Source of the DNA: Sciscionella marina DSM 45152
GTDB lineage: Bacteria > Actinomycetota > Actinomycetes > Mycobacteriales > Pseudonocardiaceae
Direction: 5' to 3'
Length of the DNA: 64,000 bases
NCBI RefSeq assembly: GCF_000379465.1
Contig: NZ_KB905403.1
Span: forward strand, 254,452-318,451
The position numbers were made by a program, and so were the translations under genes. Each line of letters opens with the position of its first letter. The first letter of the stretch is position 1. Of the stretch, positions 28,101 to 36,140 are shown piece by piece. The notes under the pieces were generated by a model. The model was not told the DNA's origin, did not search any database, and saw nothing but the letters and a program-made list of their open reading frames with translations.

Positions 28101-31100
28101 CGAGCAGTTCGTGCACCGCCAGCCCGGTGATCCCGAGCACCGGCTGCGCAACCCTGGTATCGGTGATCCGTTCCGTCTGCGCGGCACGCCCTTCGGCATC
28201 GAAGGCGGTCGCCGGGTGCAGCAGGTCCGCCAGCTCCTCGCCGAGTTCCAGATAGTGGTGCAGCTCGGGGAACGCGACGAACAGCGCGGCGAGCATGCCG
28301 ACCCGTTGACTGCCCTGCCCGGGGAAGAGGAAGGCCAGTTCGCCCTCGGGTTGCCGGTCTTCGGCGCGGAACAGGCCGGCGGCCGGATCGTGTTCCCCGG
28401 CCAGCGCGCGGTGCAGTAGCTCGGTGAGGTTGCCGGGATCGGTGGCGACCACGGCGATCCGCACCGGTGCGGTCTGCGCGTCGGTGCGCAGTGCGGTGTT
28501 CAGCGCGAAATCCCGGAGCCGCCCGGTTTCGTCGGCCGCCAGCAGATCCAGCAGCTGCCGCACCGAGCGCTGCGCTGCCTCCTCGCTCGCACCACGGAAC
28601 ACGAACAGCTCGGCGGGCCAGTCCGGCAGCGCGTGCGAGGGCGGCGGTCCCTCGTGACCGCGCAGTACGACGTGGAAGTTGGTGCCACCGAACCCGAACG
28701 CGCTGATCCCGGCGACCCGCTCGCTCGGCGCGGTCGCCCACGGACGCGCCTCGGTGTGGAAGGCGAACGGGCTTTGCTCCGGATTCCAGGACGGGTTGGG
28801 TTCGCTGAGGTTCAGCGTCGGCGGGCGGATTCCGGTGTGCAACGCGAGTGCAGTCTTGACCAGACCGGCCAGGCCTGCCGCACATTTGGTGTGCCCGATC
28901 TGCGATTTCACCGAGCCGAGCACACAACCACCCGGCCGGGCACCCGCCTCGGTGAACATCTCGGTCAGGGTGGCCAGTTCGGTGCGGTCACCGACCACGG
29001 TCCCGGTGCCGTGCGCTTCGATCAGCTCGACCTCGGACGGGGCGATGCCCGCGTTGCGGTAGGCGCGCTCCAATGCGGCGCGTTGCCCTTCCGGCCGGGG
29101 CGCGGTCAGGCCGAGGGATTTGCCATCGCTTGCCCCGCCGACCCCCTTGATCACGGCGTAGACCCGGTCGCCGTCGCGCTCGGCATCGGCGAGCCGTTTC
29201 AGCACGAGGCAGGCCACACCCTCGCCGAGCGCGATGCCGTCGGCGGACTGGTCGAAGGTGCGCGATCTCCCGGTCGGGGACAGTGCCTGCACCGAGGAGA
29301 ACAGCAGATAGTCGTTGATGCCGTTGTGCAGATCCGCGCCACCGCACAGCACCATGTCGCTGCTGTGCGTGGCGAGCTCCTTGCAGGCGATGTCCACGGC
29401 GGCAAGGGAAGACGCACAGGCCGCGTCCACCGTGTAGTTGGTGCCGCCGAGATCGAGCCGGTTCGCGATGCGCCCAGCGATCACATTGGCCAGCGCCCCG
29501 GGAAAGGAATCCTCGGTCAGCTCCGGCAGTTGCCCGGCCAGCTCCTCCGGCAGCTCGCCGAGATAGGCGGGCAACACGGTGCGCAGCACGGATGCGTTGG
29601 ACAGATCGCTGCCCGACTCGGCACCGAACAGCACCGAGGTCCGTGCCCGGTCGAACACGCGGTCGGCGTAACCCGCATCGGCGAGCGCCCTGCGCGCCGA
29701 CTCCAGCGCGAGCAGCTGCACCGGCTCGATGCTGCCGAGTGCCGAGGGCGGAATCCCATAGCTGAGCGGATCGAACGGGATCTCCGGCAGGAATCCGCCC
29801 CATTTCGAGGATGTGGTGCCGGGTTCGCCGTTCTCGGAGTAGTAGATCCGCGGATCCCAGCGTTCCCCCGGAACCTCGGTGATCGAGTCCACGCCGCGCA
29901 GCACATTGGACCAGAAAGTGTCCAGATCCGGCGCGCCGGGCAGCATCGCCGCCATCCCGACCACGGCGATGTCCACCGGCTCGGGTACGGCGGATTCGGC
30001 CGTACCGCCGAGCGTTTCCCGCAGCCGCGCCGCGCGCTCGCCGAGGAACGCGGCCGCCCGCTCGGTCACCGTGCCGTGCAGTTCGGCGATCGTGGTCACC
30101 CCCGCGCGCAGCCTGGCGACTTCGCCCGCCATGAAAAGGCCCTCGCCGCGTTGGCGTGCTTCGCCGACCTCGACGAGTTGTTCGCCGCGGCGTTCGATTC
30201 CCTTGCTGGCGATCCGCAGCCGCCCGACGTTCAACTGTTCCAGCCGCTCCCACAGTTCGCGGCCGGTGACCCCGTTTCCCCGCAGTTCGTCTTCGGTTGC
30301 GTGGAAGTCCTCGGTGAACGGGCCGCTGACGCATCTGGTCGCGTGGCCGGGCGCGGTTTCCAGCAGGTCGGTCCGCTCCGCGCCGAGCACCTGCTGCTGG
30401 AACAGCGGCCGGATCGCGCCGTGTGCCACGGCTTCCTCGGTGAACAGATAGGCGGTGCCCATCAGCACTCCGACCGCGACCCCCCGCGCGGCCAGTGGTG
30501 CGGTCAGCGCGGCCACCATCGCCGCGGACCGCTCGTCGTGAATACCGCCGGCGAACAGTACCTGGAGTTCACTCGCCTGCTGCCCGTTGTGCTCCAGGAA
30601 TTCCTCGAGCACCGCGAGCTGCGCTTCCCACAGGGTGAAGCTGTTCTTCGGCCCGATGTGCCCGCCGCACTCGGCGCCCTCGAAGACGAACTTGCGCGCG
30701 CCCGCGGCGAGGAACTGGCTCAGCAGTCCGGGCGAGGGCACGTGCAGGAAGGTGGCGATGCCCGCGTCCTCGATCGCGGCCGCCTGGGTCGGCCGCCCGC
30801 CCGCGATGATCACGTGGCTCGGCCGCTGCTCCCGGATGACCTCGAGCTGCGCGGTCCGCGTCCGCTCGTCGGCGAAGCCGAGAATGCCGACGCCCCAAGG
30901 CCGATCGCCCACCTGTTCCCGGGTGCGCCGCAGGATCGCGCGGGACTGTTCGGCGGTGGAAAGAGCGAGCGCGATGCACGGCAGCCCGCCCTGGGCGGCG
31001 ACCGAGGCGGCGAAATCCGCCTCATCGCTGACCCTGGTCATCGGGCCCTGCACGACCGGAAGCCGGGTGCCGAGTGCCCGGCTCAGCGCCGAACCGGGGC

Positions 31101-31917
31101 GCAGCGCGTCGGCCGAACCCGGGTGCGCCGCTTCCTCGATCGCCGTGCGGACCGCCCGGATGGCGTTGCCGATGTCCTGGTGTCGGCGGGCGAATCCGGC
31201 GGCAAGACAACCGTCCTGGCCGACGGCGATCGGTTCCCCGACCGCCTGACTGTGCAGCACCTGTCTGCCGTTCTCGGCCACCGGTTCCGAACCGTCCATG
31301 GTGCGCAGTGCCTTGGCCACCGCGACCGGTAGCCGCACCTCGGCGAGCAGTGCGAGCTGGCTGTCCAGGACCACCCCGGCGGCGCCACCGAGCACCGCGG
31401 CGGCCGCGGTGTGCGGACCGATACCGCCCGCCGCCCACACTCCGACGGCAACCCGCTCGTCCGCGAGCAGTTGCTGGAGCAGGACGAAGGTGCTGAGTTC
31501 GCCCGCCCTGCCGCCGCTTTCGCTTCCCCGTGCGATGAGCCCGTCCGCGCCGGATTCGACGGCCGCCACCGCTTCGTCCAGGCTGACCACTTCGACCAGG
31601 ACCCGCCTGCCGGTCAACTCCTCGGTGCGCCAGCTCGCATCGGCGGTGAGTACGACCGTGTCCACGCTTTTCGCGTCGCACAATGCGGTGAATTCGTCCA
31701 CCGAAAGAGTGCAGTCGCCCGAGACGCGCACGCCGATCGCGCCTGGCGCCCAGCGCATCGCCTGCGCGAGTGCCCGCCTGGAACGCCGGCCACTCGCGCC
31801 GAGATCGAGCACCCCCAGCTCGCCCGCTGCGCACACCGCTGCCACAAATCGCGGATCCGGTAGCCCGAACGGGCAAATACCAATGACGAACCCACCCTTT
31901 GAGGATATGCCTGGCAA
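25189..31917 (-). CDS. Iterative PKS/lipid synthase, (NMO-like)2-KS-AT-ACP-KR (PfaD/PfaA-like fusion)
   Basis: A 2242-residue protein. Two nitronate-monooxygenase-like TIM barrels come first (about 10-230 and 290-620); the second has FEGAECGGHIGP, as in PfaD-type enoyl reductases, while the first has ESGGR at the matching place. KS (about 645-1090) has Cys in DAACASS (about 832), EAHGTGT and IGHTKCAAG. AT (about 1200-1510) has GHSYGE (near 1283) and AFHS. One ACP (about 1655-1735) has LSIDSIKRAEI, the DSIKR signature of polyunsaturated-fatty-acid synthase ACPs. KR (about 1780-2242) has GGGRGIT and SIAAVYGNRGQADYAAAND. The start is TTG 31917: GGGGAG lies six bases upstream and no in-frame ATG/GTG precedes the first conserved strand. 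Confidence 0.88.
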   Translation of the reverse strand: MPGISSKGGFVIGICPFGLPDPRFVAAVCAAGELGVLDLGASGRRSRRALAQAMRWAPGAIGVRVSGDCTLSVDEFTALCDAKSVDTVVLTADASWRTEELTGRRVLVEVVSLDEAVAAVESGADGLIARGSESGGRAGELSTFVLLQQLLADERVAVGVWAAGGIGPHTAAAAVLGGAAGVVLDSQLALLAEVRLPVAVAKALRTMDGSEPVAENGRQVLHSQAVGEPIAVGQDGCLAAGFARRHQDIGNAIRAVRTAIEEAAHPGSADALRPGSALSRALGTRLPVVQGPMTRVSDEADFAASVAAQGGLPCIALALSTAEQSRAILRRTREQVGDRPWGVGILGFADERTRTAQLEVIREQRPSHVIIAGGRPTQAAAIEDAGIATFLHVPSPGLLSQFLAAGARKFVFEGAECGGHIGPKNSFTLWEAQLAVLEEFLEHNGQQASELQVLFAGGIHDERSAAMVAALTAPLAARGVAVGVLMGTAYLFTEEAVAHGAIRPLFQQQVLGAERTDLLETAPGHATRCVSGPFTEDFHATEDELRGNGVTGRELWERLEQLNVGRLRIASKGIERRGEQLVEVGEARQRGEGLFMAGEVARLRAGVTTIAELHGTVTERAAAFLGERAARLRETLGGTAESAVPEPVDIAVVGMAAMLPGAPDLDTFWSNVLRGVDSITEVPGERWDPRIYYSENGEPGTTSSKWGGFLPEIPFDPLSYGIPPSALGSIEPVQLLALESARRALADAGYADRVFDRARTSVLFGAESGSDLSNASVLRTVLPAYLGELPEELAGQLPELTEDSFPGALANVIAGRIANRLDLGGTNYTVDAACASSLAAVDIACKELATHSSDMVLCGGADLHNGINDYLLFSSVQALSPTGRSRTFDQSADGIALGEGVACLVLKRLADAERDGDRVYAVIKGVGGASDGKSLGLTAPRPEGQRAALERAYRNAGIAPSEVELIEAHGTGTVVGDRTELATLTEMFTEAGARPGGCVLGSVKSQIGHTKCAAGLAGLVKTALALHTGIRPPTLNLSEPNPSWNPEQSPFAFHTEARPWATAPSERVAGISAFGFGGTNFHVVLRGHEGPPPSHALPDWPAELFVFRGASEEAAQRSVRQLLDLLAADETGRLRDFALNTALRTDAQTAPVRIAVVATDPGNLTELLHRALAGEHDPAAGLFRAEDRQPEGELAFLFPGQGSQRVGMLAALFVAFPELHHYLELGEELADLLHPATAFDAEGRAAQTERITDTRVAQPVLGITGLAVHELLGRAGVTPSVVAGHSYGELVALTAAGAIEPESLVALSKRRAEAILDSVGDEPGAMAAVSAAHQKVALSLAEFGLTEQVVVANHNAPEQTVISGPAEAIEQAVHRFRESGLGAKRIPVACAFHSPLVAESERIFAATLAGEPVHEPEIPVYANRTAKTYPDRPESIRAELAAQLANPVRFVEQIESMYTAGVRVFVETGPGAVLSGFVAKILKDRPHRMITTQPGRRGDITDLLFALAQLAVAGAEPRTAWLVDGRGAVDPETATRTKNPQWTVNGQLVRNASGEIPAGALAPARRIQENTVFSSRPSNGSPGDPEALIAEFLRSSREMVNAQRDVLLSYLGPAAGTAAPRPTLDAVPAPNPELPTVESIPAPAATKTAAEQHTEPQPAADIPAVVLGVIADRTGYPAEMIEPELDLEADLSIDSIKRAEIAGEIGTRLGIQGTLADEQMEELTKARSIAAITSWLTERLDGEPETAEPVTEEAPEPVTGEAPRRFELRQVPLTAATGAPDSLPDKRFLFVGEDRLAEALGSELARHGAELLRGAADQEPSEHVDGLIHAGHLSDVDTEALPEAFPLYRTALGNGARWLIALGPDGGAGHSAGLRGFFRTVAREYPDTLARLVELDPETAPAELAASVADELCRPEPAPVVRRSGSDRYGLEPVEASLGALATNGSGPAGTGVSEARAIGLDQDSVVLLFGGGRGITARFAGLLAVSSQCRIHLAGRTPPPDGPEDPAIAAATTPAELRSAVIRTGVRSPADVEREVSRILAQREVSGTLAELRALGSDAEYHTLDVRDGNAVASLVKQVHAEHGRLDGVVHAAGVLADRLIAEKDLESFSRVYDTKVGGARALLDELTSLDTKPSFTVFFGSIAAVYGNRGQADYAAANDALETIGANWAARTGNRALTVHWGPWAATGNHDGMVTRELMREYDRRGIRLIDPEEGVLALLRELAWGEQGNNAVVYTASGW

Positions 31918-32512
31918 AGAAGTCTCCCCGTTTCATCGATCGCAGTTGACGACGCTACCAGTCAACGTGACGCGGAAAGCGGACTCTACCACCATTGTTT
32001 GATGGATACGACACGATCGTCTGTCTCCCCAAAAGCCGTGTAGACAGCAACCATTGCAAGGGGAAAAAGGATCGATGAACAATACACCGATAGTGTGACG
32101 TCGATCGGTCTGCCGAATTTTCCATTCTGCCTTGTTGGTAAATGAGTGGGCGTGCTTCAGAGCTCAAGCATCCTGGCTCTGGTGGCACGAATGTGCTTCG
32201 ATAGCTGAGTGTGAGGGAAACTCTTCGGTACTCACTCCAAAGTGTCGCGTCGTCGACGAGTGGGGCTTTCGGAATGCCGGTTCGGTGTCCCGAATCGAAA
32301 TGCACAGAGTTTCACTGGTCGTTCTACTAGTCGTTGCGTGCAGCCGGTTCGGCCGGACTTTGCCTGGCATTATTGGCACCGATGTCTGACACACAAGAAC
32401 TGATTCGGGCCCGCTTGGCTCGCACTGTCCCTTGGGGACGGTGACGGCGCGGTTCGGTTGTACGAACACGATGCCGATGACGCGGTGCTGCGACAGTAGC
32501 TCCGCCTGGGGG
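31918..32512. other. AT-richer intergenic region upstream of the synthase operon
   Basis: About 600 bases without a convincing gene; base composition is visibly closer to 50% GC than the roughly 70% of the neighbours. It should hold the synthase promoter. Short frames in it (for example 32132-32389 plus, 31955-32305 minus) lack ribosome-binding sites and recognisable sequence. Apart from the palindrome at 31945-31966, I see no named element. Confidence 0.5.
31945..31966 (-). promoter_or_regulatory. Palindrome ahead of the synthase operon start
   Basis: GTTGAC-N10-GTCAAC, a perfect 6-bp inverted repeat whose inner edge is 28 bases upstream of the TTG start. It could be a repressor operator or a leader hairpin just ahead of the ribosome-binding site. 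No dedicated regulator gene lies beside it. Confidence 0.4.
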
Positions 32513-33565
32513 TCACCGGTCCAGGGTTCGGACGAGCCATTCGATCATGCTCGGCCAGACCTCGGCCGCCTTGGACACCGCGCAGTGCCCGGTGTCCGGG
32601 ACCAGGTCGACCTCGGTCTCGCGGCGACCGGTGAACACCAGCGTGTCGTGCTGCGGAACGTGCACGTCGTCGGCCCCGTTGAGCACCAGCATCGGCGCGT
32701 TGCGGTCCTGGTCGAGCAATGAACGCAGGGAGAACTCCGGCAGGTGCCTGCCGAGCTCGGCATCGGTGGGACGATGCGCGAAACCGAGCGCGTTGCCGAG
32801 GATGTCGGACATGCCGAACACCGTCTCCCGGCCCCGGGTGAAGGCCGCTTCGACCGGTCCGCCGAGGTCGATGGCCGCGTCGACCTGGCCGGTGAGACCG
32901 GAGCGCGCCGAGTAGTAGCCGCCCATCGAGATACCCAGGTGTGCGACCGTTCCGTTGCCGAGTGCACGGGCGTGCGCGATCAGACCGTCGACGATCTCGG
33001 CTCCGCCATCGGGGGTCATGGGCACCTCGGATTCCCCGGTGCCGGCGATGTCGAAGGCCAGCACCCGGACCCGGGCCCGCTGGGCGAACCGGACCAGCAC
33101 GTTGTGCACATCCATCTTCCAGCTGTCCACTCCACCACTGGCGAGCAACACCGGCGCATCGGCTGCGAGGCCGGGCGTGGCGAGCAGGTGCACGGGAACG
33201 GCAGTGCTGCGACCCCGGTAGGGCAGGTCAAGGACCTCTCGGTGGAAGTCGACGGGGAAACCCGGTGCGGCCAGGCGGTACTGCTCGACCTGATCGGCGA
33301 GGGCGGCGCGCTTGCGGTCATCGGCGAGCGTGGGGAATTTCGCCCAGCCGTAGGCGAGCGCGGCCAGGTCATGCCGTGCGGCATCGGCGTATCCCGCGGC
33401 GAGCCGCGACCATTCGTGCACCCAGCCGCCCGCCGTATCGGCCCACATATCGGTGATCGTGGCGCGCACCGCGTCCACCCCGGCTGCCGGTAGCCCGGTC
33501 GCGAGCATTTGCGGGTACCGCTCCGCGAACAGTTCTTCCGGGTCCTGCGGCCACCGGTAGGACAT
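32513..33565 (-). CDS. FrsA-like alpha/beta hydrolase
   Basis: A 350-residue hydrolase of the FrsA/DUF1100 esterase class: a helical N-terminal cap of about 120 residues, then the core with LLASGGVDSWK, FDIAGTGESEVP and the nucleophile elbow AHLGISMGGYYSAR (Ser near 210). NGADDVHVP and TGHCAVSKAAE carry the Asp and His. ATG 33565 follows ATGAGGAGC. It is divergent from a TetR gene and two matching operators lie between them, so expression is probably induced by a ligand of that regulator. Substrate unknown; esters of 2,6-dihydroxybenzoate-type or pseudooxynicotine-type compounds are known for relatives. Confidence 0.82.
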   Translation of the reverse strand: MSYRWPQDPEELFAERYPQMLATGLPAAGVDAVRATITDMWADTAGGWVHEWSRLAAGYADAARHDLAALAYGWAKFPTLADDRKRAALADQVEQYRLAAPGFPVDFHREVLDLPYRGRSTAVPVHLLATPGLAADAPVLLASGGVDSWKMDVHNVLVRFAQRARVRVLAFDIAGTGESEVPMTPDGGAEIVDGLIAHARALGNGTVAHLGISMGGYYSARSGLTGQVDAAIDLGGPVEAAFTRGRETVFGMSDILGNALGFAHRPTDAELGRHLPEFSLRSLLDQDRNAPMLVLNGADDVHVPQHDTLVFTGRRETEVDLVPDTGHCAVSKAAEVWPSMIEWLVRTLDR

Positions 33566-33579
33566 AGCGCGCTCCTCAT

Positions 33580-33597
33580 TAACGCAACTTTCCTGCG
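33580..33597. promoter_or_regulatory. TetR operator, copy 1 (near the hydrolase)
   Basis: TAACGCAACTTTCCTGCG, whose reverse complement matches copy 2 (33628-33645) at 14 of 18 positions, sharing GCA-GAAA--TGCGTTA. The copies face each other across the promoter region of the divergent pair. Confidence 0.6.
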
Positions 33598-33627
33598 ATA
33601 GTGACGCTACGCCGGGTTCACCGATAA

Positions 33628-33645
33628 AGCAAGAAACCTGCGTTA
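33628..33645. promoter_or_regulatory. TetR operator, copy 2 (near the regulator)
   Basis: AGCAAGAAACCTGCGTTA, in inverted orientation to copy 1, ending 10 bases before the TetR start codon. Binding here would repress the regulator's own translation start or promoter. Confidence 0.6.
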
Positions 33646-33655
33646 GGGTGCCGGG

Positions 33656-34246
33656 GTGAGCGATGACGAACCCCGCACGCGTCCCGGAGGGCGTGCCGCA
33701 CGCGTGCGCAGTGCCGTGCACGAGGCCACCCGCGCGGCGATCCGGGAACACGGCCCCGAGCAGCTGAGCATCGGGGATGTCGCGGCGCGGGCCGGGGTGC
33801 ACGAGACCTCGGTCTACCGCCGGTGGCGCACCAAGGAGAACCTGATCGTGGACACCCTGCTGGCCTCCAGCAGTGAGCACGTGCCGGTCCCGGACACCGG
33901 TTCGATCCGCGCCGACCTCATCGCGTTCGCCGATTCCGTGGCCGACTACCTGAGCACCCCGCTGTCCGTCGCGGCACTGCGCGCGACCGCCGCGATGACC
34001 GAAGCTGTGCTGACCAAAGACGTGGTGTCCGCGCAGTTCTGGGCCTCGCGCTACGAACTGGCGCAGGTCATGATCGAACGCGGAATCGCCCGGGGTGAGC
34101 TACCCGAGGGCGCGGACCCGCGCACCGCCCTGGAAATGCTGATCGCGCCGCTGCATTTCCGGGTGTTGATCGCCAAGGAACCGCTGCCCGATCGCCTGCC
34201 CGAGCAGCTCGCCGATCTGGTGCTGGACGGGCTGCGCGCCCGCTGA
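33656..34246 (+). CDS. TetR-family transcriptional regulator
   Basis: A 196-residue regulator. The N-terminal helix-turn-helix spans about 18-64 with LSIGDVAARAGVHETSVYRRWRTKENLIVD; the C-terminal domain (ligand binding and dimerisation) is of the TetR_C AefR/16 type. GTG 33656 begins VSDDEPRTRPGG. It faces away from the FrsA-like hydrolase and probably represses that gene and itself through the paired operators. Confidence 0.87.
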   Translation: MSDDEPRTRPGGRAARVRSAVHEATRAAIREHGPEQLSIGDVAARAGVHETSVYRRWRTKENLIVDTLLASSSEHVPVPDTGSIRADLIAFADSVADYLSTPLSVAALRATAAMTEAVLTKDVVSAQFWASRYELAQVMIERGIARGELPEGADPRTALEMLIAPLHFRVLIAKEPLPDRLPEQLADLVLDGLRAR

Positions 34247-34250
34247 CTCG

Positions 34251-35360
34251 TTATCCGGTCAGATCGCCCTCGCGTTCGTTGAGTTCCGCGTAGCGGCGCA
34301 GTTTGTCCTCGTCCACGGTGACCCCGAGTCCCGGCCCCTCGGGGACGTGCAAGGCACCGGATTCGAAGCGCAGCGGCTCCACGATGTCGTCGGCGTGCAG
34401 GTAGTACATGGAATCGATGGCGGTGGACAGCACGGGGGTGCTCGCGACCACGGCGAGGTGGGCGGCGGTGGCGATGCCGAGTTCCCCGCCGCTGTGCAGG
34501 TTCATGCCGAGCCCGAAGGTCTCGCAGTGCGCGGCGAGGGCTTTGGTGGCCGCGATCCCGCCCCATTTGTAGACATCGCCGTGGATCACGTCGACGGCGC
34601 GCATCCGCACGGCGGGGGCGAAATCCTCGAAGCGCACGACGCACATGTTGGTGCACAACGGAATCCGGACTTTCTCGTGCACCTGGCTCATGCCCTCGAT
34701 GCCGACGCAGGGGTCTTCGAGGTATTCGAGATCGAGCTCTTCGAGCGCGCGCCCGGCGCGGACGGTGTCGGGCACGGACCAGGCGGCGTTGGGGTCGACG
34801 CGCAGCAGGCTCCCGGGCAGCTGCTCCCGCAGTGCGCGCAGGATCTCGACATCGCCGTGCGCATCGGTGGTCCCCTTGAGCTTGACGGCAGTGAACCCGC
34901 CCTCGGCGACGACCCGTTCGGCGTGCTGGGCGATGGCGTGCGGGGAGGAACCGTCGGCCCGGGTGATCAGCGCGGTGATCGGCACCGATTCGCGGACCGG
35001 CCCGCCGAGCAGGTTCAGCAGGGACTGCCCGCTTGCCTTGCCGATCACGTCCCAGCAGGCGACGTCGATGGCGGCGATCGCGGCGTACCCGAGATAGCCG
35101 TGGAAGAACGGCACCATGTGCTGTTTGCGGTGGAAGGCCTCGAGCGCGAAGGGTGAGGTGCCGCGCAGGTCTTCGGCGAACCGGCGGACGAGGGCGGCGA
35201 CCGGGCGGCCCCACATGGTCTCGCCCCAGCCCTCGATCCCGGAGTCGGTGCGGATCCGCACGATGGTCCGGGTCTCGCCGGTCTTGGTCTCGAAGGAACT
35301 GGTGAACGGGTTGGTCAGCGGCAGGTTGACGACCCACACGTCGACATCGGTGATCTGCAC
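34251..35360 (-). CDS. Enolase-superfamily enzyme, glucarate-dehydratase/mandelate-racemase-like
   Basis: A 369-residue TIM-barrel enzyme. The catalytic KxK is in TAVKLKG (near 160); metal ligands are in RVDPNAAWS, YLEDP and HGDVYKWGG; MNLHSGGELG carries the catalytic His. DPNAAWS with YLEDPC places it closer to glucarate dehydratase than to the racemase at 9878. It likely dehydrates or epimerises a sugar acid or related hydroxyacid. GTG 35360 is 3 bases from the stop of the creatininase-like gene, so the two are co-transcribed. Confidence 0.83.
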   Translation of the reverse strand: MQITDVDVWVVNLPLTNPFTSSFETKTGETRTIVRIRTDSGIEGWGETMWGRPVAALVRRFAEDLRGTSPFALEAFHRKQHMVPFFHGYLGYAAIAAIDVACWDVIGKASGQSLLNLLGGPVRESVPITALITRADGSSPHAIAQHAERVVAEGGFTAVKLKGTTDAHGDVEILRALREQLPGSLLRVDPNAAWSVPDTVRAGRALEELDLEYLEDPCVGIEGMSQVHEKVRIPLCTNMCVVRFEDFAPAVRMRAVDVIHGDVYKWGGIAATKALAAHCETFGLGMNLHSGGELGIATAAHLAVVASTPVLSTAIDSMYYLHADDIVEPLRFESGALHVPEGPGLGVTVDEDKLRRYAELNEREGDLTG

Positions 35361-35363
35361 GGG

Positions 35364-36104
35364 CTACTCCTGGGCGGTGGCGTGGTGGAAGGCGCGGATG
35401 GCTTCGGCGAGTGCGGTCGCCCGCTCGGCGAGCAAGCGCGCACCGGTCTCCGGATCGGCGCCGCTCGGATCGTCGGTCTGCCCGCCGACCCTGGCCCATT
35501 CGCCGTGCCGTTCCACGGTGAGCCCGGGATAGGGCGGCCGGTCGAACAGGGCGGGCGGGTCGACCGGGGTGCGCCGGGGAACGGGGGACCGCACGAGTTC
35601 GGGGTGTGCGGCGAGCAGCAGGCTGGTCTCGAATTCGCCCGCGTGACCGGGATGGTGCGGGGATTCGCCGAGCGACCAGTAGGAGCAGGCACCGACGGCG
35701 ACCTCGGCGCGCAGGGCGAACCGTTTGACCGCGAGCCGCATGATCTCCTCGTTCCCGCCGTGCCCGTTGACCAGCAGGATGCGCCGGAATCCGCTCTCGG
35801 CAAGGGAATCGAGCAGATCGGCGAGCACCGCGGACAGGGTGGGCGCGGACAGCGAGATCGCGGCGGCGAACAGGTGATGCGGGCTGTGCCCGAACGGCAG
35901 CGCCGGGGCGCGCACCACCTGTGGATCGGCCGCACCGAGCAGGTCGAGGGCGCGGTCCACGCAGGCGGTGGCGAGCATGGTGTCGGTGCCCATCGGCAGC
36001 GCTTCGGCATGCTGCTCCTGGGAACCGATCGGACACAGGGCGATACCGCCCGCATCCGCGGCGGCACGCACCTCGCGCCAGGTCATGGTGGTCAGACTGG
36101 GCAC
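35364..36104 (-). CDS. Creatininase-family amidohydrolase
   Basis: A 246-residue metal-dependent amidohydrolase of the creatininase (CrnA/MftE/ArfB) fold. Metal sites are visible in GSQEQHAEALPMGTDT, NGHGGNEE and HAGEFETS. Family members open cyclic or linear amides such as creatinine, formamides or peptides. GTG 36104 is chosen because AAGGAG lies six bases upstream; an ATG at 36131 has no such site. With the enolase-like gene it forms a two-gene unit divergent from the ROK gene. Confidence 0.82.
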   Translation of the reverse strand: MPSLTTMTWREVRAAADAGGIALCPIGSQEQHAEALPMGTDTMLATACVDRALDLLGAADPQVVRAPALPFGHSPHHLFAAAISLSAPTLSAVLADLLDSLAESGFRRILLVNGHGGNEEIMRLAVKRFALRAEVAVGACSYWSLGESPHHPGHAGEFETSLLLAAHPELVRSPVPRRTPVDPPALFDRPPYPGLTVERHGEWARVGGQTDDPSGADPETGARLLAERATALAEAIRAFHHATAQE

Positions 36105-36140
36105 GGTCGACTCCTTTTCGTAGCGTGGCATGGTGGTCCG

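Noticed and set aside
32075-32098. A seven-codon frame (MNNTPIV) behind AAGGGGAAAAAGG
   Set aside because: The ribosome-binding site looks good, but it faces away from the synthase and no gene follows on that strand, so a leader role has no target.
32132-32389. An 85-residue plus-strand frame in the gap ahead of the synthase
   Set aside because: TTG start, no ribosome-binding site, no family resemblance.
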